A stretch of 64,000 nucleotides of DNA, from positions 153,307,741 through 153,371,740 of the forward strand of contig OX422221.1 in NCBI GenBank assembly GCA_949130495.1. Reading direction: 5' to 3'. How positions within the stretch are numbered: the first letter of the stretch is position 1; every line of letters starts with the position of its first letter. The notes below the pieces were generated by a model. That model did no database searches, was not told the DNA's origin, and saw only the letters and a list, made by a program, of their open reading frames with translations. This document shows, in pieces, positions 24,347-36,396 of the stretch. Both the position numbers and the translations under genes were made by a program. This DNA is from Sambucus nigra. Lineage: Eukaryota > Streptophyta > Magnoliopsida > Dipsacales > Adoxaceae.

Positions 24347-26166
24347 TAATAATTACCGAAGTCTACAATTCGAATCTTATTAAATTAATTAACACATTAA
24401 TTAATCAACACAAATTCGAGTCTGTGATCCGACTCTAATTAAATTAATTATCACCCTTATTAATTAAAAAACTTGGTGTCACGCAACCATTATCCCCGGA
24501 CTCGCTCACTTGGCCCATACCTTAATATTTCCGAGTCTATATTCTGACTCCAAATTAATTACCCTCTCTCAATAATTAATTTCATATTTTGGTTTCACTT
24601 CACCAACATACCCGGACTCTCTCACTTGGTCCATTTTACATCTCATAATTTCATTCTCACGTATTCGCCCACAATGTGTCACATATTCACCTCAATAATT
24701 TCCCCAATTATATTTACCTATAATAATTAGCATACCCGGACTCGATTCACTTGGCCCGAAATTAAATATTTTCCGAGTCCATATCCCGACTCTAAATTAA
24801 TTAGTTTATCTCCAAACTTAATTCACTACCTTGGCGTCGCTTAGCCAATATGCCCGGACTTGCTCACTTGATCTGTATCTCCCGATTTTGGAATAAACCT
24901 TCCTAAATCTTATCCATAAAATGCCCCACATAAATTTCCCCTAGTCCCAATTACTTTTCCCCATAATTACTAGGAATATGTGTTCCGTATTTAATTACTC
25001 ACTGATGGATGTATGGAAATTAATATATAATTAATTTCCCCCTTATATCACACACAGGCCGAACTGCCCAGAATTTCCCATCGTCGATCGATCGATGCCC
25101 CCCGATCGATCGATTAATCCCTTCGTGCCAGCTCTCCTTCCTTGCTGAATTCCACCTTTAACAAAATTTTAAGGTTTCTTTCCTCAAAACTAACCTCAAA
25201 TATGCCTATTAATCATCTTATAACATTTCTCATGAACTAAAAATATCATCTAAACCTTTTAACATCATTAACACTATGAATCTTGACCCACCCAAGAACA
25301 CAAATTTCTAGGGTACAATCCCAATTTCAAATTCAAATTCCATCCTTTTATATTCCGAATTTTCTCATTCAAATCATATGATCATACTCAGAATTATATA
25401 GCGAAACTAATTCTTACCATAATTCTCACTCAATGACTCAATTAACAAAACCCCTTTTTTGTACCCATTTATCCCCAAAACGAATTTTGGTTTACACATC
25501 ACTATGATATGAATTGATTATCATCAATTTAGAAATCACAACAGTTAACCACTTGCCTGTAAGTGTTCGTAGTGTCTGATCCGTTGGCGTAGTCCCTCAA
25601 TTTGGCTCCAAATTCCCCAAATTGGCTTTTGCTAAGCTTTCCCCTAATTTCCCTCTAAAGCCCTAGGCTTAGAATAGTGTTCGCTGCTGATTTCCTAATC
25701 CCTCACTTAGGTTAAAACCCTCCATCCCGTTTTTCACCTAATGGGCTTAATTAAAATAGCCCAAATCACCCCGTGTGGCCCGGCTATGCTCAAAAATGCC
25801 CCGAGACCCAATTACTACCCCCGGGTACTCTTTTCTGACTATCTCGATCCATCCGGACACAACCGCGCACTCATAATTGGCATTCGAATTAATTTGTAAA
25901 AATCCTTATCTCACACCCAATTTAGTCTATACCGACTCTCGGCTGGGATAAGTGCATACCCTGTCATTAATACCCGAAATGACGTAATTAAATTATTACT
26001 ATTCACTTAGTAAATAAATGTCCCTAAACATTAACCATTCACTCCCTGATTAATATTTAAATATATATATTGCCATAATTAATCCAATAAAAATTACAAC
26101 ACACAAGTAATTTAAAATTCCCGAATTAATTAAATATTAAATGTACAAAAATACGGGGTGTTACAT
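24347..26166 (-). repeat. 3' LTR of the element, truncated
   Basis: It matches 30280-32095 closely and ends with CGGGGTGTTACA at 26166. It includes an ATCGATCGATCGAT palindrome cluster near 25083-25112. The 3' part of the LTR is missing at 24347. Confidence 0.9.
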
Positions 26167-26182
26167 ACTTCCCCCTTTACAA
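26167..26182 (-). other. Polypurine tract of the element
   Basis: The minus strand reads TAAAGGGGGAAGTA just before the LTR start. An imperfect hairpin, AATTTCGTCCTCAAAATT on the plus strand, lies next to it (26186-26203). Confidence 0.8.
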
Positions 26183-26203
26183 AAGAATTTCGTCCTCAAA
26201 ATT

Positions 26204-27170
26204 AAGATAAACCTATGTTCCAATATTCACATATTACTCACTAGTCATGTGCCTCCAAGCCCGCTATATCTATCCCATCCGCTTCTAACCATACGTTACA
26301 CAAGTATGCATTTAAAATTTGCCAGGGCGCCCATACACGCTATACCCGCGCTTAACCGCACAAAATTTGCTTTAATTAACCCGGGTGCCCATACACCCTA
26401 TCCCCACGCTCTACCGCACGAATGTTACCCGACTATTCTAGTCGTAACCCGTAATATAACTTCGAATCCCGTAGTCATATCACATATATAAATATATATA
26501 TATACATATATATCTATTGTCCGGGTACCCAACCCATGTGCTAACGTCCAAACATCTCCCCATAAATACTTCTCTCTCAACAAAAAGTATATATGCTTAC
26601 CCTTATGCTACTAAAGACAACATAAAATATCGCGCCCTTACTATCACTAGTCCTAGCGCAAAGTAGACCCCGAGTTATCTCTCTTTGCTCGAAATTAAAT
26701 CTAACCACCCTGATTCACTTCAGTAAACATCCCCCACTTACCGGGATAATTTTTGAGAACACAAAACCTCACTATGTGCTATCGCATCACGCAATACAAC
26801 ATATATATCCACATATATATAGGCTATATGCCCTCTCCGGTGATACCTATTACCAACCATACCCTGGTGTCGCGAACACCAAAATTTTACACCACTATCC
26901 ACAATAGTTAATTTCCATCGCTATCCAGCCGATATTTAGGAAATATTATCAACCATACTCCCATAATTCTCGAAAGTAGTAATTCCTCGCATAATTCAAA
27001 CTTTCACTCAGTGTACACCTTCACTCTTCCGTGAAGAACACCAAGGAACTCCGTTACTCTACGGAAAGTTTATCCACAAGCTTTGGCTGCTACCGCCAAC
27101 GTACTCACTAAATTCGACTCACCCGCGAACTTTAGTGAAAAATAAGACTTATATTATGACATCCTCCCTG
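26204..27170. other. Internal region with no recognised coding function
   Basis: This lies between the purine tract and the unassigned ORF. I see no pol motif on either strand. It has short AT runs near 26484-26510. Confidence 0.55.
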
Positions 27171-27551
27171 TCACTCAAAAATATACCCCATGCCCCTAGG
27201 GTATAAATAATTACCTCTATACTCCAGCTGCAACGGTTGGTTCTCGGGTTTCGGAGCATCTTCTCCCTGCCCGAATGCACTCATGACTTGCTTTAGTGGT
27301 TGTACATCCAGGACCTCGTCCTGTAGTTTCCCCCTGCCTCGCTTAAGACAATATCTCTTCAAGAGTCTCGCTTTATCCACCGACGAAACACCGTCTAATA
27401 GATTCACCCTGCCACTGGTCCCTTTCATGCCGACCTTGTTGAATTTCGTGGCCATCCTGTCGATAGCATCCAGTTCGAAATCATTTGGCGTGGTTTCCCT
27501 ATCGAAAATCCTGCCCCTAATCTCCCCCAGTCTGCTTCTGGGATACCCCAC
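27171..27551 (-). CDS. Unassigned 126-codon ORF in the place of pol
   Basis: An open minus-strand frame of 126 codons lies in the gag-only gypsy element, in a different frame from the upstream gag remnant. It is rich in K, R, D and E (for example DAIDRMATKFNKVG and LKRYCLKRGRGKLQDE) and ends with YLYPRGMGYIFE. I do not recognise the family, and I see no zinc knuckle, protease DTG or RT motif. It could be an altered gag C-terminus read after a frameshift, a captured host fragment, or chance. The upstream gag frame stays partly readable into this stretch (TDVINAALRHCREYRFHVKG), so a frameshifted gag tail is a fair alternative. Whether it is expressed is unknown. Confidence 0.35.
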   Translation of the reverse strand: MGYPRSRLGEIRGRIFDRETTPNDFELDAIDRMATKFNKVGMKGTSGRVNLLDGVSSVDKARLLKRYCLKRGRGKLQDEVLDVQPLKQVMSAFGQGEDAPKPENQPLQLEYRGNYLYPRGMGYIFE

Positions 27552-27559
27552 TGGTATTG

Positions 27560-28383
27560 TCCCCTCCTGCCTTATCCGACTGGCTAGTTTCCACTCCCCT
27601 CCCGCTTCCTTTCACGTGGAAGCGATATTCCCGACAGTGCCGGAGTGCTGCGTTAATGACATCAGTATAATTTAATAATGCAAAATTATCAATAAAAGGT
27701 TGTCTGATTCTTTAGACTAACCCGTCCATAAACTTTGCTTTCTTTCTCTTTTCCTTGATTACCTCATCTGGTACAAAATTTTCTAACCGAGTGAATTCTT
27801 CCTCATAATCGGCCACTTAACGGTCCCCTTGAGTCATCTCACAAAATTTTCTCCTCGTTTCGGTCTCAACCGCAGGAGGAAAATACTTGCGGTCGAACCG
27901 CACCCAAAACTCTGCAATAGCTAGTGTGTCCCTTTCCTCAACTGTGGTGATCGACTCCCTCCACTGTAGCGCTGCTCCCACTAAACTAAAAGTGGTTAGC
28001 ATTTTCTTTCGCACCTTATCACAATCTCCCATGCGTAGGTGACGCTGGATATCTCTCTTCCTTGACACGCTAGTGCTACCGCTGAACCCCCTCATAACTC
28101 TGGTGGGTTCCTACTAAAAATAACCTCTCTTTCTTGTTTCCACCCCAGCGACCCCGCGTGAGTCTGAACATCCGGCGCCACTAACACTTGTGGCGGATCC
28201 CGTGGAAAGTACCCTGTCGTTGTGACCACCGTCGTTTCAACTGTATGTGCCACTATTTTAGTTACCGATGCTATCAAAATCATCTCTGGCTGTAGCTGCG
28301 GTAACTCTTGCTCCTAACGAGCCTCCCTCGTCTCATCTCCCCCTGCTGCCCTAGCTGCTCTCTCTCTCCTGGGCGTCATCTGG
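27560..28383 (-). pseudogene. Gypsy gag, broken
   Basis: It starts near 28380 with MTPRRERAARAAGG. A gag core follows (28095-27817): KRDIQRHLRMGD, LVGAALQWRESITTVEERD, FWVRFDRKYFPP. This is close to the gag of the plus-strand element at 51322-51570. After a stop near 27815 the frame continues as DYEEEFTRLENFVPDE and TDVINAALRHC. Stops near 28317, a frame change near 28095 and stops at 27815 and 27714 break it. No zinc knuckle was seen. It is the only recognisable gene of this element. Confidence 0.75.
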
Positions 28384-28551
28384 AATGAGAATCGAATTTG
28401 TATGAGTTCACTCTCAAATATAAATTCGGCAGAAGAACGTATATGCGCAAACGTATGAGAATACAACAATCCTATAATAGGGCTCTATATCAAAGATTGC
28501 TAAGCCGAAACGTGAAAAGCCGTACAGATCCTAAGGACACTAGAACCTGAT

Positions 28552-28563
28552 GCTCTGATACCA
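28552..28563 (-). other. Primer binding site, initiator-Met type
   Basis: The plus strand reads GCTCTGATACCA, the exact reverse complement of TGGTATCAGAGC, two bases from the LTR start at 28566. The adjoining leader (28515-28551) resembles the leaders at 50926 and 61225. Confidence 0.92.
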
Positions 28564-28565
28564 TC

Positions 28566-31500
28566 TGTGACACCCCGCCTAATAAAATACCGGGTGATCA
28601 GTCCTATACGAAATTAAAACGGGAATCCCAGTTGAATCATCCTTAGCATCATTGTTAAAAACTTTTTAAAACATACTAACCACCTAGTATTCCAAAAATT
28701 GGTGCCAAATTTTAACTTTTTAATTTAACAAAATAGTGCATGGGGAATTAAATATAAACCATTCACACAACTGAATAAATCAACTGAATAATTAATTTAA
28801 ATAACTTGCTGAATAAACCATCGGCCACCAAAGTAAAATAATCCAATACAAACATCAAACACCTGAAGGATTACATTTGAAAAATGTACTGAGAAGTCTG
28901 GGCGACAAGCCCTAAATAAAACTGAACTGAGAAATGATTCATACTCTAGGAATGAATGAACGATGCGTATAATCCAAACTCCTGCTACAATCCACATATG
29001 CTGCAGCTTTGTGTCCCTGGAATGGAATATCAATCCTGGCGTCCCTGTGGATGGACACCTAAAAGGTTTTGAAAATAGTTTTATAGCAAGGGTTAGAACC
29101 CAAAACATTTTGAAAATATTTAGTAAGGGAATTAACTGCAGTAATTTAAAATGCATGAATGCGCTTAATATTTAAGTTAGTGTCGCACTCCCTTGTGGAC
29201 ATTCTCGCCCCTCCACTATTTTGCACACCTACCGGTTACCCTAACCCCACCTAGTTGTACTACCCCTTTCATCTAGTCCTGGTATAACCATCCATTGCCA
29301 TACTACTCTAACCCGAGTATAATAAATCTTGAATTATAAGTTATCTCACAATTAACTTAATTAATTCCTCTTAAATATTAGCATATAACCGTGTCACTAG
29401 TTATATAAAGTAAATACATCACACATTGTATTATTACCCGTATATAATATTTACTATGATTATATACGTACCTTTACCACAATATCCATACACATAACAT
29501 ACATACATCCATCCCTTCGAGTATACCCTCGCCGGATGATTACCTCTAAAATTCTATCTCACTAGGTGTGCTCACAAACCCTAGTTTCCCAAGTTGGAAT
29601 CGCTTACCAACTTGGCCTAAAATAATAACGTAGTGGAGGCGGTCATATTCCTTCCCTGAAAGTGAGATAAATCCCTCACCCATATATACCAGACGCTATG
29701 ACCTGGGAATATACTCACCCTACTCCTCAAGCTAGGGGATTCACCCACATCGCGTAACCTCCCTTGATAGCACTAAGGTATATAAATTAAATAAATATCT
29801 ACTCACTGATATTTAATATCATACACAATATATACACGTATATATATACTATCACTACACCGTATATATATAATATAAACCCGGCTTTACTGTGTACCCA
29901 AAAATCCCGTACACTGCCAGAAATTTTCTAAGTCTGTGGCCCGACTCAACGTAATTAATTTTCTCACTTAATAATTATCATTATCCTGAGTCTGTGGTCC
30001 GACTCTAATATATTTAATTCACACCTCAAATAATATAATACTTTTCCCGAGTCTATGGTCCGACTCCAATTAAATTAATTAACACACTTATTAATTTAAT
30101 ACCTCCCCGAGTCTATCAACCGACTCTAATTAAATTAATTAACACACATTATAAATTTAATACCTCCTCGAGTCTATCAACCGACTCTAATTAAATTAAT
30201 TATCACACCTATTAATTTAATTATACCTGAGTCTACAATTCGACTCTAATTAAATTAATTATCACACCCATTAATTTAATAATTACCGAAGTCTACAATC
30301 CGACTCTTATTAAATTAATTAACACATTAATTAATCAACACAAATTCGAGTCTGTGATCCGACTCTAATAAAATTAATTATCACCTTTATTAATTAAATT
30401 ACTTGGTGTCAGACAACCATTATCCCCGGACTCGCTCACTTGGCCCATACCTTAATATTTTCCGAGTCTATATTCTGACTCCAAATTAATTACCCTCTCT
30501 CAATAATTAATTTAATATTTTGGTTTCACTTAACCAACATACCCGGACTCGCTCACTTGGTCCATTTTACATCTCATAATTTCATTCTCACATATTCGCC
30601 CACAACGTGTCACATATTAACCTCCATAATTTCACCAATTATATTTACCTATAATTATTAGCATACCCGGACTCGATTCACTTGGCCCGAATTTAAATAT
30701 TTTTCGAGTCCATATCTCGACTCTAAATTAATTAGTTTATCTCCAAACTTAATTCACTACCTTGGCGTCGCTTAGCCAATATGCCCGGACTTGCTCACTT
30801 GATCCGTATCTCCCGATTTTGGAATAAACCTTCCTGAATCTTATCCATAAAATGCCCCACATAAATTTCCCCTAGTCCCAATTACTTTTGCCCATAATTA
30901 CCAGGAATATGTGTTCCGTATTTAATTACTCACTAATGAATGTATGGAAATTAATATATAATTAATTTCCCCCTTATATCACACACAGGCCGAACTGCCC
31001 AGAATTTCCCATCGTCGATCGATCGATGCCCCCCGATCGATCGATTAATCCCTTCGTGCCAGCTCTCCTTCCTTGTTGAATTCGACCATTAACAAAATTT
31101 TAAGGTTTCTTTCCTCAAAACTAACCTCAAATCAGCCTATTAATCATCTTATAACATTTCTCATGAACTAAAAATATCATCTAAACCTTTTAGCATCATT
31201 AACACTATGAATCTTGACCCACCCAAGAACACAAATTTCTAGGGTACATTCCCAATTTCAAATTCAAATTCCATCCTTTCATATTCCTAATTTTCTCATT
31301 CAAATCATATGATCATACTCAGAATTATATAGCACAACTAATTCTTACCTTAATTCCCACTCAATGACTCAATCAACAAAAACTCCTTTTTGTACCCATT
31401 TATCCCCAAAACTAATTTTTGTTTACACATCATTATGATATGAATTGATTATCATCAATTTAGAAATCACAACAGTTAACCACTTGCCTATAAGTGTTCA

Positions 31501-32095
31501 TAGTGTCTGATCCGTTGGCGTAGTCCCTCAATTTGGCTCCAAAATCCCCAAATTGGCTTTTGCTAAGCTTTCCCCTAATTTCCCTTTAAAGCCCTAGGCT
31601 TAGGATTGTGTTGGCTGTTGATTTCCTAATCCCTCACTTAGGTTAAAACCCTCCATCCCGTTTTCACCTAATGGGCTTAATTAAAATAGCCCAAATCACC
31701 CTGTGTGGGCCCGACTATGCTCAAAAATGCCCCGAGACCCAATTACTACCCCCGGGTACTCTTTTCTGACTATCTCGGCCCATTCGGACACCACCGCGCA
31801 CTCACAATTAGCATCCGAATTAATTTATAAAAATCCTTATCTCACACCCAATTTAGTCAATACCGACTCCCGGCTGGGATAAGTGAATACCCCGTCATTA
31901 ATACCCGAAATGACGCAATTAAATTATTACTATTCACTTAGTAAATAAATTTCCCTAAACATTAACCATTCACTCCCTGATTAATATTTAAATATATATA
32001 TTGCCATAATTAATTCAATTAAAATTACAACACACAAGTAATTTAAAATTCCCCAAATAATTAAATATTAAATGTTCAAAATACGGGGTGTTACA
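28566..32095 (-). repeat. 5' LTR of the gag-only gypsy element (3530 bp)
   Basis: It starts TGTGACACCCCGCC and ends CGGGGTGTTACA on the plus strand. Internal marks are about 60-bp tandem repeats at 29920-30400 and an ATCGATCGATCGAT palindrome cluster at 31013-31046. The partner LTR is at 24347-26166. Confidence 0.9.
29920..30400. repeat. About 60-bp tandem repeats inside the LTR
   Basis: Units of the form GAGTCTRTGGTCCGACTC followed by TAATTAAATTAATTA recur near 29924, 29986, 30048, 30107, 30167, 30228, 30291 and 30349. GAGTC...GACTC within each unit forms a small inverted repeat. Confidence 0.8.
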
Positions 32096-32945
32096 ACGGC
32101 CTCTCAGTTTGAGAATATGATGATAATTTGAAAATATATAGCTTAGGCTTATAAACAAGCCATCGAAGGGTGAAAACCCAAACCAGTCCCAAAACGGTCC
32201 CATAAGAGGCACTAACACCTCGAACGGTACCAATGTAACTCGTAGGAACTAACCACGTAGTCACGAACCTCTCCGTTTAAGAATATGATGATAATTTGAA
32301 ATCATATAGATTAGTCTTAGAAACAAGCCGTTGAAGAGTGAAAACCCAAACTAGCCCCCAAACACCCCTGTAAGAGGCACTAACACCTTGTACGGGACCA
32401 ATGTAACTTGTGGGAACTGACCGCATAGTAACGGGCCTCTTGGTTTGAGAATATGACGATAATTTGAAAATATATACATTAGGTTTAGAAATAAGCCGTT
32501 GAAGGGTGAAAACCCAAACTAGCCCCCAAATGGCCACGTAAGAGGCATTAACACCTCGCACGGGACCAATGTAACTCATAGAAGCTGATCGCATAGTCAT
32601 GGGCCTCTCGATTCAAGAATATGACGATAATTTGAAAATATATAGATTAGGCTTAGAAACAAGCCGTTGAAGGGTGAAAATCCAAACCAACCCCCAAACA
32701 GCCCCGTAAGAGGCACTAACACCTCGTACGTGACCAATATAACTTGCAGGAACTGACCGCGTAATAACGAGCCTCTCGGTTTGAGAATATGATGATAATT
32801 TAAAAATATATAGATTAGGCTTCAAAACAAGTCGTTAAGGGGTGAAAATCCAAACCAACCCCCAAACGGCCATAAAAGAGACACTAACACCTTGCATTGG
32901 ACTAATGTAACTCATAGGAGCTGACCATAAAGTCACAACTCGTGT
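32096..32945. repeat. 168-bp tandem satellite, right block (about 5 copies)
   Basis: The same units as 21926-24346 recur at 32165, 32333, 32501, 32669 and 32836 (168-bp spacing). They resume directly after the LTR end at 32095. The last unit decays into non-repetitive sequence near 32945. Confidence 0.92.
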
Positions 32946-33793
32946 AAAATTTTTGAGTTGAGAATATAATAATAATTGTAACTTGTATATGCAAGTTTTT
33001 AGCTTGAGTAAGTTTTTTTTTATAAATTACTTGGTTACTAATATCATCTCTCTTTTGTATCCTTTTTTTTTGCAGGAAAACATTTTACCAGTAGCTTTTA
33101 TTCACGTGGAACACACGGAGAAGTCAATGGTTTATAACAAGGGGATTATTTATTTAAGTCGTTAATATTTCAGATTCTATTTTTTTGTGTTATGGTCGTG
33201 CGGGATTTTGTAGTTTTATTGTTAATTTTTATGGTCGTGCGGGCTTTTGTAATTTTATTGTTATATTTTATGGTCGTGCGGGCTTTATATTATGCAGATT
33301 TTGTATTAGTAGGTTTAAGAATGTTCAGAAAATAGAGAACTCTGGCCAATTTTTTTTTGGTTTGTGAGACTTGTAATATTTTGAAGTTTGTATGTACATT
33401 AGTTTATCAATAACGTGCGAGATTTGTAATTTGTAAATTTTCTTATTTTTAAATAATTATTTTTTTTCTTTGATCCAAAAATTTGGCACACAAAACCGTG
33501 CCAAAAGTGTATCAAATTTTAGCACGATTTTGAACTGTGCCAAATTTTATCAAAATGTACTCAATCTGGCACAGTTCAAAACTGTTCCAAAAGTGTTCCA
33601 AAAATATTAAATTCTATCACGGTTTAAAAGTGTGCTAGAAGTGTTCATGTTTGGCCAAATCTAGCACACTTTTAAACCGTGACAGGAAAAAATGGCCATT
33701 TTGGAACACCTAATTTTGGCAGAGTTCAAAACTGTGCCAGATTTGATCTGGCATAGTTTTAAACCTTGCCAGATTGTTGTTTTTGGTGTAGTG
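32946..33793. mobile_element. Right end of a CACTA-type DNA transposon
   Basis: The sequence ends at 33793 with GGTGTAGTG, the complement of CACTACACC, the classic CACTA/En-Spm terminus. From 33480 to 33793 it carries many subterminal words in both orientations (TGGCACAG, TTTTAAACTGTGCCA variants). The 3-bp AGA after it (33794-33796) and the following AAATATAAT match the uninterrupted copy of the host LTR at 62626 onward, which fixes the border. A 39-bp triplication lies at 33191-33300. No transposase gene and no left terminus were found, and the left limit given here is arbitrary. Confidence 0.8.
33191..33300. repeat. 39-bp short tandem repeat (three units)
   Basis: TATGGTCGTGCGGG recurs at 33191, 33230 and 33269, each time followed by a T-rich TTTTGTARTTTTATTGTTA stretch; the third unit is partial. 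The repeats keep one plus-strand frame open, probably by chance. Confidence 0.85.
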
Positions 33794-33796
33794 AGA

Positions 33797-35702
33797 AAAA
33801 TATAATGTGGTTGTCCATCCCTATGCCCGTGGAACCAGCCTCTAAGATACAAATGTACCAATGATACACAGATATATTTATTTCTGTATCATATCATATA
33901 TATATATATATATATATATACAGTAACAACTCCTGTATATATAATATATATCACTCACAATATATTATAGCTATATTTGGTAAACTCTTATAGCAATAGC
34001 CAAAACTATGAATGTTGACATCCATAATAGTATATAAGTATTTACACACTTAAAAAAACTAAACCTATAAGTATTATCTTACTTAATATTAAATCACAAA
34101 TCAGTCACTTCTAAGGATTTATATATAATCCTGAATATACCAATTTGTAATACTTAAATAAGTATACACGCTACTTATCTTAATTCCATAGGTATCGCAT
34201 CACCTATAATAATAGTCGTCAATAGACGTACCGGATAGCCACTCAAACCCCGCTAGCCCATATCCTAAATTTCATCCTAATCGTATCCTAGGATTTACTC
34301 AAATGCATTCAGCCCATATTTCTTCTAACCCCATAAATATCTCTATACACACTTACCGAAGACCTCTCTCGAATGTTGCACATCCTAACCATTTATTTGG
34401 TCCATACTCTGGATTGTACCCTTAAATAATCCAAGCTTTACTCACCCTTAATTTCGTTATCAAGGATTCCTAATATCACGTCTAGAATACCCTACAATAA
34501 TCTCCAATTTCTGATTTAACTCCTCATACACTTAAGGGAAGAAAACAGCCAAATTCAGCAAAGGTGAATCGATTCGCCCCAAATGAGAATCGATTCGGGC
34601 TAAATCTGAATTGATTTGAAAAGTGTTCTGCAAGCAGGTCCTCAAAGGAGAATCGATTCGGTCTCAATCTGAATCGATTCGGCCTGAGACAGCCTTACAA
34701 GTCCTCTTATGCGAATCGATTCGGTCTAGACCCGAATCTATTCGCTCTATTCGGAGGGCACTGTTTGGGGGCTTTCATCTTCCCCAAAAATCCCAAATAT
34801 TATCCCGACCTCCATTTTTGTCATTTCTAACCTCAACCAACAACTCTATAATCATCCTAACACTGATTTATCACTAACACATCATTAATTTGTGTTATTA
34901 AACCATTTCTCTTACATTTAAACCTTAAAACCATTAAAGCCCTAGTTTTAGCATTTCCCCCATTTCTAACCATTTATACACTTCATTATCATGGGTTTAA
35001 CACTAAAAATCATTAAGAGTGTACAATACATCAATTTGTAAACTTAAACTCAAGTTTTCCAAATTTATTTTAAGAGTTTACCCCAAAATTATATAGTTTA
35101 CCAACTATAATATGAGATACACACTAAATTAAATATAGCAAGTAAACACTTGCCTCGTGGATAAAATATGACGACCTCGAGTTGAATACCTCAGAGTTTG
35201 GCCCGTAATCCCCTTTTCTCTCTTCCTTTTCCTTCATTTCTTCTCTTCCTCTCTCTCTCGAGCCTTATAAGAGAGAAATGAGGGCTTTTCCATTATAAAA
35301 TCCAAAAATGACTCATTTACTCAAATGCGAGTCCCTACTAGTCCAAAAGTCCCCAGAACCTAAACACTACCCCTGAATACTCTATTCTGACTATCTCGGC
35401 CATTCGAAAACCTATCGTGCACCCAAAATCTCCATCCGAGTCACTTAACTCAACTTCACTAGTCGGACCCGACGAGCGCGCATTTTCTACAACGTAAACT
35501 AATTTCCGTCGCTTAACCAACTACAACATGACATAAAAATATTTTGACTCATTTTCTTAGTCCTAAAAGTAAATGTAACACACATTGGTAATTATCTAAC
35601 ACTCATAAATCCCAAATTACTATTCATATTAATTCTTCTAATTACCAAATTACGCCCACTTATGTAATTTAAATATCTGTAAAAGTATGAATATTATGTT
35701 TT
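33797..35702 (-). repeat. 3' LTR of the outer element, left part missing
   Basis: It is homologous to 62629-63449 over its first 0.9 kb. It contains an AT run (33897-33920) and GAATCGATTCG-like palindromes (34567-34745). It ends near 35702 with a decayed GTTTTCA in place of the usual GGTGTTACA, just before a purine tract. Confidence 0.75.
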
Positions 35703-36396
35703 CACCCCTCACAATGGAATTTCATCCCCAAAATTCGAATACAACCTGTAACCCTAACCTAGGATCGTTAATTGCACTATGTCCTAGTACACCGAAGTCC
35801 AATGGTACTAACACAATGGTACCCTACCATATACTCATTCCCGGTACCCGCTTAACACAAGGCTTATACTGTAATGCACGAGCTTAACAACAAGCGTAAC
35901 TAAATCTCTCTATGCTAACACACTACTTCGGGTGTAAGGTTAACTCTAATAACGACAAATTTCACCTGGTGCTTCTATAACTGTATTTAAAAATAATGAA
36001 CCTATAATCAACGCTCTAACGTATTGATCCCATCGGAGAACCACAACTCTGAGCGTGCACTCATCTACAACAGGACATCAAATTTCCCTAAAAAAGGAAA
36101 CTACACTAGCGCTTGACTATTCATGTCAGTCTTCTTGCTTATCTTAGGTGTTCTTACTCTTGTTGCACCAACACAATTGGGTTATCGCATGCTCCTATGA
36201 CGTTCAATCCAACCTATAACTACTCCAAAGCATATTCTTCAGCTTTATATACTACGCCCCTTCTATTTCAGACGATATATAAAACAAACTTACCAAGGTG
36301 CCCATACACCCTTTAACCTGTGGCTATATGCACAACCATTGTAAACGTCTCACATGTAACACTCTCTCTAAAAATGGGCCTCATTTCCTCGACCTA
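35703..36396 (-). other. 3' internal region of the outer element
   Basis: It begins with the purine tract (minus strand TTGTGAGGGGTG) and an imperfect hairpin AATTTCATCCCCAAAATT (35718-35735). No coding motif is visible. It ends with ACCTA (36392-36396), the left copy of the target duplication of the nested element. Confidence 0.7.

Larger units (their letters stand above)
24347..32095 (-). mobile_element. Minus-strand gag-only gypsy element inserted in the satellite
   Basis: A 3530-bp 5' LTR (28566-32095) and a truncated 3' LTR (24347-26166) flank a 2.4-kb internal domain that has a primer site at the right end and a purine tract at the left end. The LTRs are very similar over the shared 1.8 kb. 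The internal part holds a broken gag and an unassigned ORF but no RT, RNase H or integrase. Satellite DNA lies on both sides. The left LTR lacks the 1.7 kb equivalent to 28566-30279, so that border is a deletion and no target duplication can be read. Confidence 0.88.

Noticed and set aside
26141..26491. Plus-strand 116-codon ORF
   Set aside because: It starts in the LTR, crosses the purine tract and runs antisense to the element. It has no recognisable domain.
34623..34877. ORF with a repeated ESIRS motif, and the SID/SIDR ORFs at 37481-37718
   Set aside because: The motifs come from GAATCGATTCG and ATCGATCG palindromes read in frame inside LTRs.
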